This document shows, piece after piece, positions 55,579 through 64,000 of a stretch of DNA of 64,000 nucleotides. The position numbers were made by a program, and so were the translations under genes. Location: contig NZ_AJVF01000037.1 in NCBI RefSeq assembly GCF_000262045.1, forward strand, positions 62,001 through 126,000. The letters run 5' to 3'. The notes under the pieces are model-generated. The model did no database searches and was not told the DNA's origin. It saw nothing but the letters and a program-made list of their open reading frames with translations. Source of the DNA: Bacillus siamensis KCTC 13613. Its GTDB lineage: Bacteria > Bacillota > Bacilli > Bacillales > Bacillaceae. Numbering within the stretch: position 1 is the first letter of the stretch; each line of letters begins with the position of its first letter.

Positions 55579-56835
55579 TTATACCGCCGTTTTCATTTCT
55601 TTTACGGCCTGTGTGCTTTTTGCTTCGTCAAACTCATTTTCGCTCTTGGCTACGATGATCGTGGCGATTCCGTTTCCGATCAGATTGACGATCGCCCTTC
55701 CTTCACTCATAAAGCGGTCAACACCGAGGAGCAGCGCAAGCCCCTCCAGCGGGATCACCTGGAGCGCCGACAAAGTGGAGGCGAGCACGATAAATCCGCT
55801 TCCGGTTACGCCCGCCGCGCCTTTTGATGTCAGCATTAACACGAGAATGATCGTAACCTGCTGACCGATGGTAAGGTCAACGCCGAACACCTGCGCCAGA
55901 AAAACCGTCGCCATGGACAGATAAATCGAGGTGCCGTCCAGATTAAAGGAATATCCCGTCGGAATCACAAGACCGACAACCGATTTGGAGCAGCCGTAGC
56001 GCTCCATTTTATCCATCATCCGCGGCAGGACGGACTCAGAAGAGCTTGTGCCGAGAACGATGAGCAGTTCATCTTTAATAAACCGGAGATAGTTCCACAA
56101 ACTGAAACCGAAAAGCTTGCAAATGATATTCAAAGCGACAAATACAAACAGGAACATTGTAACGTATACAGACAGCATCAGACTCGCCAGCGGCTTGATG
56201 GAATCAAGTCCGAAGTGCCCGATCGTATAGGCCATGGCCCCAAATGCGCCGATCGGCGCCGCGCGCATGATGTAGCCGATGATCTTGAAAAAGACGTGCG
56301 ACAGTTTATCGAAGAAATCAATAATGCTTTTGCCTCTTTCACCGAGCGCTGCCAAGCCGACTCCGAATAAAACAGAAAAGAATAAGACCTGAAGAATGTC
56401 ACCTTTCGCAAAAGCGTCAATCATGTTTGACGGCACGATGTGAGTGATAAATTCAATCCAATCAATTCCCTGTCCCCCGTTTTGCGTGTACTGAGAGACA
56501 TCCCCTTTTTCAAGCTTGCTGTAATCAAGCCCCTCACCGGGTTTCATGATATTGACGACCAGAAGTCCGATAATAAGGGCGATGGTGGTCACGACTTCAA
56601 AATAAATAAATGCTTTTCCCCCGACTTTGCCGACTTTTTTCATATCTCCCATCTTGGCGATGCCAAGCACGATCGTCAGGAATATGATCGGTGCGATAAT
56701 CATTTTTACCGCATTGATAAATGTATCGCCGAGCGGTTTCATCTGTTTCCCGGCCTCAGGCCATACAAGCCCGACGATGACGCCGATGATGACCGCCGTG
56801 ATGACTTGCACCGTAAGATTTTTGAATATTTTCAT
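55579..56835 (-). CDS. dctP: C4-dicarboxylate:H+/Na+ symporter DctP
   Basis: The 418-residue DAACS carrier has [18 protein letters not shown] (serine-rich hairpin), [20 protein letters not shown] and [19 protein letters not shown]. It imports succinate, fumarate and malate. The ATG at 56835 follows AGGGGGAG. Controlled by DctS/DctR and a cre site. Confidence 0.95.
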   Translation of the reverse strand: MKIFKNLTVQVITAVIIGVIVGLVWPEAGKQMKPLGDTFINAVKMIIAPIIFLTIVLGIAKMGDMKKVGKVGGKAFIYFEVVTTIALIIGLLVVNIMKPGEGLDYSKLEKGDVSQYTQNGGQGIDWIEFITHIVPSNMIDAFAKGDILQVLFFSVLFGVGLAALGERGKSIIDFFDKLSHVFFKIIGYIMRAAPIGAFGAMAYTIGHFGLDSIKPLASLMLSVYVTMFLFVFVALNIICKLFGFSLWNYLRFIKDELLIVLGTSSSESVLPRMMDKMERYGCSKSVVGLVIPTGYSFNLDGTSIYLSMATVFLAQVFGVDLTIGQQVTIILVLMLTSKGAAGVTGSGFIVLASTLSALQVIPLEGLALLLGVDRFMSEGRAIVNLIGNGIATIIVAKSENEFDEAKSTQAVKEMKTAV

Positions 56836-56874
56836 CCCTGCTCCCCCTTGCCTCTCGCTGTGTCTATGCTGAAA

Positions 56875-56888
56875 TGATAGCGTTTTCA
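56875..56888 (-). promoter_or_regulatory. cre site for CcpA
   Basis: TGAAAACGCTATCA matches TGWAANCGNTWNCA at every defined base and lies in the dctP promoter region. Confidence 0.88.
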
Positions 56889-56921
56889 AACGAAGAGGGG
56901 AAGCTTATGTTCATAACGGAC

Positions 56922-56940
56922 ATTTTGGTCTTTTTGGTCT
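56922..56940 (-). promoter_or_regulatory. Direct repeat, possible DctR site
   Basis: GACCAAAA occurs twice, 9 bp apart, just upstream of the cre site. It is a plausible binding site for the CitB-type response regulator DctR. Confidence 0.5.
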
Positions 56941-56943
56941 CGG

Positions 56944-57615
56944 CTAACGGACGAATTTATAGCGGTTAACCGGCCGGCCCACTCCCCCGTACTGAATGTC
57001 GAGCTTAATCTGACCGTCTTTCTCAAGAAAATCAAGATAGCGCCGCGCCGTCACTCTGGCGATTCCGAGCGCTTTGGCGGCTTCTTCAGCTGAAAGCGGC
57101 TCCGTCTGCCGTTTCATATAGGTTATAATTTCATTCATCGTAAAATGATTTAACCCCTTCGGCAGATCCCGGGACGGATTTTGCGGAATTTTAAGCAGCG
57201 CGTCAAGCTGGTCTTGCGACATGGTGTCATGCTGTTCCATTTTCCGTTTATATTGTTTAAAGTTTTCGAGCGCCTGTCTCATCCGCTCCAGCTTAAACGG
57301 CTTCAAAATATAGTCGGCCGCGCCGTTTTGCAGCATAAGCTGGATCGTTTCTTTGTCTTTTGCAGCCGAGACGATGATGACGTCCACTTCGAGCTTTTGT
57401 TTTCTGATTTCCTGAAGCGTTTTAATTCCGTCTTTTTTCGGCATGTACACGTCTAATACCACGAGTTCGGGCCGAAGATCTTTTATAAGCCTGATTCCCT
57501 CGTCTCCGTCAGCTGCCGTGGCAATGACGCTGAATCCTGAAACGCCGGTGATAAATTCTTTATTCACCTCCTGCACCATCGGATCATCTTCAATAAGCAG
57601 CACCTTGATGTCCAT
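56944..57615 (-). CDS. dctR: Response regulator DctR
   Basis: The 223-residue CitB-type regulator has the receiver VLLIEDDPMVQEVNKEFI with the acceptor Asp in LVVLDVYMPKKDG, and a C-terminal HTH (SAEEAAKALGIARVTARRYL). It overlaps dctS by 26 bp and activates dctP. Confidence 0.93.
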   Translation of the reverse strand: MDIKVLLIEDDPMVQEVNKEFITGVSGFSVIATAADGDEGIRLIKDLRPELVVLDVYMPKKDGIKTLQEIRKQKLEVDVIIVSAAKDKETIQLMLQNGAADYILKPFKLERMRQALENFKQYKRKMEQHDTMSQDQLDALLKIPQNPSRDLPKGLNHFTMNEIITYMKRQTEPLSAEEAAKALGIARVTARRYLDFLEKDGQIKLDIQYGGVGRPVNRYKFVR

Positions 57616-59212
57616 CTATTGATTCCTCCCCCTTCATCGGAAATAAAATAGAAAATGCCGTTCCCTGTCCCTGCCGTGTGTCGACTTCTATGATGCCCAT
57701 CCCTTTGTCGACGATCTGTTTGACGAGGTACAAGCCGTATCCCGTGCCGCCCGTTTTATTGACGGTAAACCCTTTTTCATAAATGTGCGGGATATGCTCA
57801 TCTGAAATCCCGCTTCCATTGTCTTCTATTAATATCGCAAGCACTTCTTCATTTTGCTCGATACTGATGTCAATGTGTTTGTCCTCCGTGTCGGCTGTTT
57901 CGAATGCGCCGAACGCGTTTTCGATTAAATTGCCGAGCAGGACGACGATATCATGCTGGTCCACATGCACCGGAAATTGTGAAAAGCTGCTGTTTTCATC
58001 AATTTTCACAGAAATGCCGAGCTCTTTGCCTCTTTTGATTTTGCTTAACAGAAGCCCCGCCGCGGCGTCATTCTGAATGGCCTGATGAAGGAATTCTGTG
58101 ACGCTTTCTTGTTCTGATGATGCCTTGAAAGCAAGCTGGAGCGCTTTTTCTGATTTTCCGAGCTGAATCAGTCCCGCGATGGTGTGAAGCTTGTTCATGT
58201 GTTCGTGATTTTGGACTCTGAGCGCATCGACAAAATTTTTCACGCCCGTCAGCTCTTCAGCCATTTTCGCCGCTTCCGTCCTGTCCTGGAATATGGCGAC
58301 GGCGCCGATGACCTTCTTTTTCATGACGATCGGAATTCTGCTGCTCATGATCACCTTTCCGCTGACTTGGATTTCTTCGTTATATACAGCCCGGTTCCGC
58401 TCGACGATCTCCGGGAGCCGCGAATCTTTTAACACGTCCCAGATCAGCCTGCCGTCGGTCTCTTGTCTGACATTGAATATCTGCTTCGCTTTTTCATTAA
58501 AAATGGTGATGTGATGCTGGTTATCAATGGCGATGACACCTTCATTCATTGAGTGAAACGTAGCGGTCCGTTCTTCATACATTCTTACGATCTCATGGGG
58601 CTCCAGCCAAAACATCTGTTTTTTGATGTGGCGTGCCAGCAAAAAGGAGCCGGCCAGTCCGAAACCGAGCGCCAGCAGAACGATAAAGAGAATGTCATGT
58701 TTCAGCTGAAGAAGGATTTCACCAAAGCCGGGCAGCGTTTTACCGGCAAGGACGACGCCGATCTGATTCAGATCCCGATCTTTTATCGGATAAAAAGCGC
58801 GGACGGCAGTGCCGATTTCTCCCTTTGCTTCGGAAAAATAAATGTGCTCGGCAAACGCCGCGGCTTCGTCCTCACCCCTTGAACGCTTCCCGATCATCGT
58901 GCTGACGGGATGTGAATAACGGATATGGTCCATATCCATGACGACGATGTAGTCCGCTTCATTGATGATCCTTATTTCTTCGACCGCATGGCGCACGTCT
59001 TCCCTCTGCTTTTTCTGCTCCAGGGCGCGTTTGACATCGGTCATCTCAGATACCGTCCGCGCCGTATTCATCAGCCGTTTTTTCAGCTCGCGCTCCTCTG
59101 TATGCTGAATATTTCCGATCAGCACGATGCCGACGATCAAAAAGGTAAAAAGCACGACGATATACGAAAGTATGGTGATTTTCCAGCGGATGGTGAGCTT
59201 TTTTTTCGTCAT
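57590..59212 (-). CDS. dctS: Sensor kinase DctS
   Basis: The 540-residue CitA/DcuS-type kinase has two membrane helices around a periplasmic PDC domain (about 35-165), a PAS domain (GVIAIDNQHHITIFNEKAKQ), the phospho-His in NHEHMNKLHTIAGL and HATPase motifs NLIENAFGAFE and IEDNGSGISDEH. It senses dicarboxylates with DctB. Confidence 0.93.
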   Translation of the reverse strand: MTKKKLTIRWKITILSYIVVLFTFLIVGIVLIGNIQHTEERELKKRLMNTARTVSEMTDVKRALEQKKQREDVRHAVEEIRIINEADYIVVMDMDHIRYSHPVSTMIGKRSRGEDEAAAFAEHIYFSEAKGEIGTAVRAFYPIKDRDLNQIGVVLAGKTLPGFGEILLQLKHDILFIVLLALGFGLAGSFLLARHIKKQMFWLEPHEIVRMYEERTATFHSMNEGVIAIDNQHHITIFNEKAKQIFNVRQETDGRLIWDVLKDSRLPEIVERNRAVYNEEIQVSGKVIMSSRIPIVMKKKVIGAVAIFQDRTEAAKMAEELTGVKNFVDALRVQNHEHMNKLHTIAGLIQLGKSEKALQLAFKASSEQESVTEFLHQAIQNDAAAGLLLSKIKRGKELGISVKIDENSSFSQFPVHVDQHDIVVLLGNLIENAFGAFETADTEDKHIDISIEQNEEVLAILIEDNGSGISDEHIPHIYEKGFTVNKTGGTGYGLYLVKQIVDKGMGIIEVDTRQGQGTAFSILFPMKGEESIDGHQGAAY

Positions 59213-59292
59213 TGGCCTCTTCCTTTCCGTCTCTTTACGAAAACGGCCCGCCCGATTATGCTTGTTATAGAAAATGGCGGAGGGGGTTTTCG

Positions 59293-60345
59293 ATGAAAAG
59301 CTTGCTGACGTGTCTCAGCCTGATGGTACTCGGTATCGGAACCGCTTTATTCATCGGCTTTCATGATCGTTTCTCAACGGAAGAACCGTATTATGATGAC
59401 GAACAGGAAGGCCTGAAAGATCAAATGGTGTTCAAATTCAGCCATGTCGTTGCTGAAAACACGCCTAAAGGGCGGGCGGCGAATAAATTCGCCGATCTGG
59501 TCTATCAAAAGTCAGGCGGAACCATTAAAGTAGAGGTGTTTCCAAACGGGAGCCTCTATTCAGATAATGAAGAAATAAACGCCCTCCAAAACGGGGACGT
59601 GCAATTCATCGCTCCCTCCACCTCAAAGCTCGGATCTCTGTCGCCTGAATGGGGTGTTTTAGATCTGCCGTACGCGTTTACAAACTATAAAGCCGTACAA
59701 GAAGGCCTAAACGGCAAAATCGGGACTCGCCTGTTCGCTTCTTTAGAAAAGCATCATTTGAAAGGCCTGGCATACTGGACGAACGGATTTAAGCAGCTCA
59801 CGTCGAACAAAGGGCCTATCTTCACTCCGGACGACTTGAAAGGACAGGCGCTCAGGATCATGCCGAGCAGCGTGATCGAAGACCAATTCCGCCTGCTCGG
59901 CGCGAACCCGCGGCAGGATTCGTTTAATTCCACGTTTCAGCTCTTGGAAAGCAATCTCGTAGACGGAGAGGAAAATACGATTTCAAATATCTATTCTAAA
60001 AAATTTTATAATGTTCAAGATTATTTGACAATCAGCAATCACGGATACCTCGGTTATGCCGTGATGACCGACGAACATTTCTGGAATTCACAGACGGAAA
60101 AAACGAGAACCATCTTAACGGAGGCGATGAAAGAAACAACGGAATGGAACGAAACCTCCGCTGAGAAAATGAATAAAGACCAGCTTGAAGAAATCAAGAA
60201 GAATTCATCCATCAATATTCACATGCTGACGAAAGCGGAAAAGAAAAAGTGGATGAAACGCCTCGATCCGGTTTACGGACAATATGAACAGGTGATCGGC
60301 CGGGGGCTTGTGCAAGACTTGTTATCTTTGCGGCGCGATCCTTAG
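59293..60345 (+). CDS. dctB: C4-dicarboxylate-binding protein DctB
   Basis: The 350-residue DctP-type (TRAP) solute-binding protein has an N-terminal anchor (LLTCLSLMVLGIGTALFIGF), then KFSHVVAENTPKGRAANKFA and YWTNGFKQLTSNKGPI. It is a co-sensor for DctS rather than a TRAP subunit. ATG at 59293 with GGAGGGGG; divergent from dctS. Confidence 0.92.
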   Translation: MKSLLTCLSLMVLGIGTALFIGFHDRFSTEEPYYDDEQEGLKDQMVFKFSHVVAENTPKGRAANKFADLVYQKSGGTIKVEVFPNGSLYSDNEEINALQNGDVQFIAPSTSKLGSLSPEWGVLDLPYAFTNYKAVQEGLNGKIGTRLFASLEKHHLKGLAYWTNGFKQLTSNKGPIFTPDDLKGQALRIMPSSVIEDQFRLLGANPRQDSFNSTFQLLESNLVDGEENTISNIYSKKFYNVQDYLTISNHGYLGYAVMTDEHFWNSQTEKTRTILTEAMKETTEWNETSAEKMNKDQLEEIKKNSSINIHMLTKAEKKKWMKRLDPVYGQYEQVIGRGLVQDLLSLRRDP

Positions 60346-60367
60346 CAGGACCGATACGCCCATCTCC

Positions 60368-60394
60368 GTTTCATCCCTTTTCCTGATGGGGAAG
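60368..60394 (+). promoter_or_regulatory. Possible sigma-B promoter of ydbD
   Basis: GTTTCA (60368-60373), about 14 bp, GGGGAA. It fits sigma-B loosely; ydbD belongs to the SigB regulon in B. subtilis. Confidence 0.5.
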
Positions 60395-60427
60395 TAAATA
60401 GGGACAAATAAAAAAGGAGATGGAGAC

Positions 60428-61249
60428 ATGTTTACACATACGAAAAAACTGCAGCATCCGGCAAAACCGGATCGTCCTGACCCGCTGTTCGCAAAAAAGA
60501 TGCAGGAAATCTTGGGCGGACAATACGGGGAAATATCGGTCGCCATGCAATATTTGTTTCAAGGCTGGAATACACGGGGCAATGAAAAATATAAGGATCT
60601 CTTGATGGATACCGCGACGGAAGAAATCGGCCATGTCGAAATGATCGCGACAATGATTGCGAGACTGTTAGAAGATGCCCCGCTGGCGGAGCAGGAGAAA
60701 GCGGCTGATGATCCGGTCATCGGGTCCATTTTAGGCGGAATGAATCCGCATCATGCGATCGTCTCAGGACTGGGCGCCATGCCGGAGAGCAGCACGGGCG
60801 TTCCTTGGAGCGCAGGCTATATCGTCGCAAGCGGAAACCTCCTGGCAGACTTCCGCGCCAATCTGAACGCCGAATCACAAGGAAGGCTTCAAGTCGCACG
60901 CCTGTATGAAATGACCGATGATAAAGGCGTGAAAGATATGCTCAGCTTTTTATTGGCCCGCGACACCATGCATCAAAACCAATGGCTTGCGGCCATTAAA
61001 GAATTAGAAGCACAGGAAGGCCCGATCGTTCCTTCCACTTTCCCGAAGGCGCTGGAAAAGCAGTCATTCTCGCATAAACTTATCCATTTCTCAGATGGAG
61101 CAGAAAGCGCTGAACAAAATTGGCTGAAAGAAAAAGCGCCGGACGGCGAACCTTTTGAATACGAAAAGGAACCGAAAGCGCACGGCGAAATAGCGAAGCT
61201 GGATCCCGTCCCTCCTTATGTCCACAACACGCTTCCCGGACGAAAATAA
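60428..61249 (+). CDS. ydbD: Manganese catalase YdbD
   Basis: The 273-residue dimanganese catalase has Glu/His ligands in GQYGEISVAMQYLFQGWN, EEIGHVEMIATMIARL and DTMHQNQWLAAIKELE. It destroys hydrogen peroxide in stress and spores (CotJC-like family). Confidence 0.93.
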   Translation: MFTHTKKLQHPAKPDRPDPLFAKKMQEILGGQYGEISVAMQYLFQGWNTRGNEKYKDLLMDTATEEIGHVEMIATMIARLLEDAPLAEQEKAADDPVIGSILGGMNPHHAIVSGLGAMPESSTGVPWSAGYIVASGNLLADFRANLNAESQGRLQVARLYEMTDDKGVKDMLSFLLARDTMHQNQWLAAIKELEAQEGPIVPSTFPKALEKQSFSHKLIHFSDGAESAEQNWLKEKAPDGEPFEYEKEPKAHGEIAKLDPVPPYVHNTLPGRK

Positions 61250-61275
61250 AAAAGCCCTCTAAAGGGGCTTTTTTT
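61246..61275 (+). terminator. Terminator of ydbD
   Basis: AAAAAGCCCTC, a loop, GGGGCTTTTTTT. It overlaps the ydbC stop from the other strand. Confidence 0.85.
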
Positions 61276-61633
61276 AGGTGCGCACAACTGTCCAATCCGG
61301 TTCGTATCGGATGTCCGGGTGATGTAACAGCTCGTGAATGAAAGGTTCATCCTCTTCGTACAGCATCACTTCTATTGAAAGAATCGCAGCCTTCTGCTCG
61401 TTTTCTTCGTATATGCGGTCATGTTCGTTCTCCATAAAATGATCATAGGCCTGTCTGTTCTCCCAAACGCTGATGATCTCTGCGATGAACAGACCGTCTG
61501 CGTTTTTCCGCCAGCCGCCGGCCTGTTTGACGAAGCCATTTACACGTGATAATGCTCCCCACCGTGACTGTGCTTGCGAAAATGCTTCAGCGTTTGCAGC
61601 GTCTGTTTCACATACAATCTTTTTGATCAGCAC
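61274..61633 (-). CDS. ydbC: YdbC, DUF4937/monooxygenase-like protein
   Basis: The 119-residue ABM-like fold has KKIVCETDAANAEAFSQAQS and FIAEIISVWENRQAYDHFME. The GTG at 61633 matches the family length. It overlaps ydbB by 7 bp. Function unknown. Confidence 0.85.
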   Translation of the reverse strand: MLIKKIVCETDAANAEAFSQAQSRWGALSRVNGFVKQAGGWRKNADGLFIAEIISVWENRQAYDHFMENEHDRIYEENEQKAAILSIEVMLYEEDEPFIHELLHHPDIRYEPDWTVVRT

Positions 61634-61968
61634 GGCAGTTCCTCTGTGATGACTGTTTTCACATGCGTATGCTCGACACAAAGATTCACGGTTCTGACGT
61701 ATGAGCGTGTACGGTGAATCGTGCCTTTCGGGATGAGCAGGCTGTCATTTGCTTTGAGCACTGCAGTTTCTTTGTCCTTAAAATCGATCAGCAGCTCACC
61801 TTCAAGAACAATGAACCATTCATCTGAGTCAGGGTGATGGTGCCAGTCATATTCTCCCGTAAACACTGCGAGGCGCACACAGTGGTCATTGATCTCCGCG
61901 ATTGAAAAATTATCGTGTTTTTCTTTGACTTTATTGGCGATGGCGAGTAAATGTTGCATTTCAGACAC
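61627..61968 (-). CDS. ydbB: Cupin protein YdbB
   Basis: The 113-residue cupin has motif 1 WHHHPDSDEWFIVLEGELLI and motif 2 (LLIPKGTIHRT). Metal-binding beta barrel; substrate unknown. Co-transcribed with ydbC. Confidence 0.9.
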   Translation of the reverse strand: MSEMQHLLAIANKVKEKHDNFSIAEINDHCVRLAVFTGEYDWHHHPDSDEWFIVLEGELLIDFKDKETAVLKANDSLLIPKGTIHRTRSYVRTVNLCVEHTHVKTVITEELPC

Positions 61969-62034
61969 AAGTAAAAACTCCTTTTTTCATTTATTGTACT
62001 GCAACGCCGGCCCAGATCAAGATTTTTCCAAAAC

Positions 62035-62070
62035 AAAAAGCGATCCAGCTGATGCGCCGGATCGCTTTTG
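62035..62070 (-). terminator. Terminator of gsiB
   Basis: AAAGCGATCC, a loop, GGATCGCTTTTTG on the minus strand. Confidence 0.85.
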
Positions 62071-62101
62071 ATCTGCAAGTTGTCTGCCTTTTATGCTTTT
62101 A

Positions 62102-62473
62102 TTAGCTGCTTCGTCTGTTTCCGCCTTTTTGGCCGATTTCTTTATAAAACTCTTTGTCATGATTTTTGCTTGTAGCTTCTCCGCCTTTTTGGCCGATTTC
62201 TTGATAGAATTCCTTGTCATGGTTATTGCTTGTGGCTTCTCCGCCTTTTTCACCGATTTCCTGATAGAATTCTTTGTCGTGATTTTTGCTTGTGGCTTCT
62301 CCGCCTTTTTCACCGATTTCTTGATAGAATTCTTTGTCGTGATTTTTGCTTGTGGCTTCTCCGCCTTTTTGACCAATTTCCTGATAGAATTCTTTGTCAT
62401 GGTTATTGCTTGTGGCTTCTCCGCCTTTTTTACCTGCTTCTTCTCTGCTCATTTTGTTATTATCTTGTGCCAT
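62102..62473 (-). CDS. gsiB: General stress protein GsiB
   Basis: The 123-residue hydrophilic protein is built of five 20-residue repeats (GGEATSKNHDKEFYQEIGEK), a LEA/Em-like desiccation-type design. GsiB is a classic SigB marker induced by heat, salt, ethanol and glucose starvation. AAAGGAGG precedes the ATG, and a sigma-B promoter lies at 62510-62534. The repeats (60 bp in DNA) can vary in number between strains. Confidence 0.96.
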   Translation of the reverse strand: MAQDNNKMSREEAGKKGGEATSNNHDKEFYQEIGQKGGEATSKNHDKEFYQEIGEKGGEATSKNHDKEFYQEIGEKGGEATSNNHDKEFYQEIGQKGGEATSKNHDKEFYKEIGQKGGNRRSS

Positions 62474-62509
62474 TTTTGAATTCCTCCTTTAATTGGTGTT
62501 GGTTGTTGG

Positions 62510-62534
62510 TTTCCCGATTTCAGAACTGCTAAAC
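62510..62534 (-). promoter_or_regulatory. Sigma-B promoter of gsiB
   Basis: GTTTAG (62534-62529), 13 bp, GGGAAA (62515-62510). Confidence 0.85.
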
Positions 62535-62573
62535 AAAGAAAACACATTGAATGTGTTTTCGGGTGGTTTTTTA

Positions 62574-63380
62574 TCATTCTGCATCCTTCAGCCGGCTTAG
62601 AATCCGGCGCTTTTTATAAAGCATGATGCCTGTTTCCGCGATGCTTTCTAAAGCTGAACGGTTGGCGGATGCGCCGAAGATGATGCCTGCGGCCGGAACC
62701 ATTTGCAGCAGTTTTTTCGCAGCGAACGTATCGCGGTAGCTGTAAACGACTTCCCGCCAGCCCTGTATCTGCGAGGCAACGCGCTGATAGGTGCGGTCGT
62801 TTTGATCATATTGCCGTAAATCCTGCAGGATCGCTTTTTTTCCGATGACGTCACTCGATACCAGCTGAAGCAATTTGACGATAAACACGCGTTCTTTTTT
62901 GTCTTTCGGGTCAAAGCCGTAGGCAATCGCGATATCCTGCAGTGTCTTTAAAGACAGACCGAGCATCGCCGGGATGTCTGCCGCAAGCGTAAACACGCCG
63001 CCGACTCCCGTTGCGGCTCCCTGCACCGTCGCGGCCTTTACACTTGTGCGCGCCATGGCTTCTGCGATTTCGTCCATGACGGCAAGCGGCGCATTGCGAA
63101 TGTCGTGAAGCGTTTGACATGTACCGTGCGGCAGCCGTTTCTGAAACTTTTTCATGATGCGCTTTTCTGATGTGAGATACTGTCCGCCTGACTGAATAAA
63201 CGTTCCCGTTTCATCGAGTATGCGTCCGATTTTCCGTTGAATAAATTGCGGTGTCAGCTTGTCCAAAAGCTGAAACGGCAAGCGGGTGAATGTTTGCCAG
63301 AACATCACCCTCTGCTGCGCCTTTTCCCATTTTTGAATGTCTCTCAATTGTCTCTCCAGGTCTGTCCGCTCTTCTGTCAC
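62574..63380 (-). CDS. ydbA: EcsC-family protein YdbA
   Basis: The 268-residue protein has LAADIPAMLGLSLKTLQDIA, YGFDPKDKKERVFIVKLLQL and MVPAAGIIFGASANRSALES, as in EcsC. Two short hydrophobic stretches suggest membrane association. Function unknown. Confidence 0.88.
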   Translation of the reverse strand: MTEERTDLERQLRDIQKWEKAQQRVMFWQTFTRLPFQLLDKLTPQFIQRKIGRILDETGTFIQSGGQYLTSEKRIMKKFQKRLPHGTCQTLHDIRNAPLAVMDEIAEAMARTSVKAATVQGAATGVGGVFTLAADIPAMLGLSLKTLQDIAIAYGFDPKDKKERVFIVKLLQLVSSDVIGKKAILQDLRQYDQNDRTYQRVASQIQGWREVVYSYRDTFAAKKLLQMVPAAGIIFGASANRSALESIAETGIMLYKKRRILSRLKDAE

Positions 63381-63542
63381 CCGTCCTGCACGTCCTTTCT
63401 GAATTCTTTCTTCATAGTATACCTTTATGGTGTTTTCTTACCCGACCGGGTTTTTTATTCGGAAGGGCATTCCATTATTTAATTTTCTTTAAATTCTATA
63501 TATTGTATAATTTTGAATAATACGAATGAAGGAGAAGGTTGA

Positions 63543-63908
63543 ATGCATTGGATTTATTTGAGTTTAGCGATCATTTTTGAAGTATTGGGTACGGTCAGCA
63601 TGAAATTATCAAATGGTTTTACAAAACTTGTCCCCAGTATTTTATTATTATTGTTTTATATCGGCAGCCTTTGTTTTCTTACTTTGACTTTGAAATATAT
63701 AAGTGTCTCCATCGCGTATGCGGTCTGGTCGGGAATGGGGATCGTACTGATTTCCTTGATCGGAATTTTTTTCTTCCATGAACAGTTCTCTGTCATAAAA
63801 GCTGTCTCTGTTCTTCTGATCATCATCGGTGTCGTTTCCTTAAACTTTATTTCTGAAAGTGAAACGTCATCAAACGGCATCAGCGTTCATACGGACAGAA
63901 ACAGATGA
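63543..63908 (+). CDS. SMR-family transporter (YvaE-like)
   Basis: The 121-residue small multidrug-resistance protein has four helices: WIYLSLAIIFEVLGTVSMKL (catalytic Glu about 12), SIAYAVWSGMGIVLISLIGI and AVSVLLIIIGVVSLNF. It exports cations such as quaternary amines. AAGGAGAAGG precedes the ATG. It overlaps the next gene by 1-4 bp, as in the yvaD/yvaE-type pair. Confidence 0.88.
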   Translation: MHWIYLSLAIIFEVLGTVSMKLSNGFTKLVPSILLLLFYIGSLCFLTLTLKYISVSIAYAVWSGMGIVLISLIGIFFFHEQFSVIKAVSVLLIIIGVVSLNFISESETSSNGISVHTDRNR

Positions 63909-64000
63909 TGAAAGGGTTAAAGGTTCTCTTCCTCATTACAGATATTGGATTTATCATTTATTGGATTGTTACTTTTTTTGAGTGGATTCCAAAAAACATG
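63908..64000 (+). CDS. DUF5360 membrane protein (YvaD-like), partial
   Basis: The 31 visible residues (KGLKVLFLITDIGFIIYWIV, then TFFEWIPKNM) match the YvaD/DUF5360 N-terminus. Cut by the window end. ATG at 63905 is an alternative start. Confidence 0.6.
   Translation, partial: MKGLKVLFLITDIGFIIYWIVTFFEWIPKNM

Noticed and set aside
62017..62400. Lysine-rich repeat frame on the minus strand
   Set aside because: Another frame of gsiB; GsiB itself has the start, ribosome site and sigma-B promoter.
62093..62479. Long plus-strand frame of hydrophobic repeats opposite gsiB
   Set aside because: It is the antisense of the GsiB repeats. The 60-bp repeat keeps all frames open; no ribosome site or promoter.

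Overview
The window is chromosomal DNA from a Bacillus of the B. subtilis group. Gene order and near-identical proteins (SigB operon, trnS tRNA cluster, dct genes, gsiB) match the B. subtilis 168 ydbA-ydcK segment in inverted orientation. Details such as a second Des-type desaturase and the adjacent accessory genes suggest a B. velezensis/B. amyloliquefaciens-like strain, but species is inference. The window has two halves: an AT-rich accessory half (about 1-29.5 kb) and a more GC-rich core half (about 29.6-64 kb), separated by the tRNA cluster at 29.6-30.3 kb.

Accessory half. This is a graveyard of integration events at the leucine tRNA (GAG anticodon, trnS-leu2 position), which is the known integration site of ICEBs1. 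Downstream of that tRNA are four scars (about 1.9, 11.4, 13.1 and 15.9 kb). Each repeats the tRNA transcription terminator, and two also repeat 50-58 nt of the tRNA 3' end. A broken tyrosine integrase lies beside the tRNA. Two Rap/Phr remnants (PhrI signature DRVGA) and a decayed YddJ-like lipoprotein are further ICEBs1-type debris. Between the scars sit small cargo sets: OhrR-OhrA plus an esterase; a YwnA/YwnB-like pair; an Rrf2 regulator with an azoreductase; an LXG toxin with a probable immunity gene; an orphan RapI-PhrI pair; and a probable anti-phage island at 21.7-26.3 kb. That island holds a three-gene operon (NdpA-like protein, PD-(D/E)XK-like nuclease, partner protein resembling GAPS4) divergent from a SEFIR/TIR-domain protein. 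Many genes here are broken: MocR, a BCCT transporter split around an MFS gene, a clavaminate-synthase-like oxygenase, a TorD-like chaperone, a duplicated LXG 5' half and a DoxX fragment. CarD-like ydeB, cspC and a Des-type desaturase lie at 8.3-11.3 kb.

Core half, read leftward (minus strand): SprT-like ydcK; tiny cmpA (plus strand); tex; the complete stressosome/SigB operon rsbRA-rsbS-rsbT-rsbU-rsbV-rsbW-sigB-rsbX with its sigma-A promoter and internal sigma-B promoter; the EndoA toxin-antitoxin pair; alr; lipoprotein ydcC; acpS; rhomboid ydcA; PH-domain ydbS/ydbT; helicase cshA; murF; ddl; thioredoxin-like ydbP; efflux ydbO; Fur-controlled fbpA-fbpB; ydbM; ydbL; an ABC transporter ydbJK; ydbI; the C4-dicarboxylate system dctP-dctR-dctS-dctB with a perfect cre site; manganese catalase ydbD; ydbC; cupin ydbB; sigma-B-dependent gsiB; EcsC-like ydbA; and a YvaE/YvaD-like pair cut by the window end.

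The core genes join cell-wall precursor synthesis (alr, ddl, murF), general stress control (SigB with its outputs gsiB and probably ydbD), and C4-dicarboxylate uptake under two-component and catabolite control.
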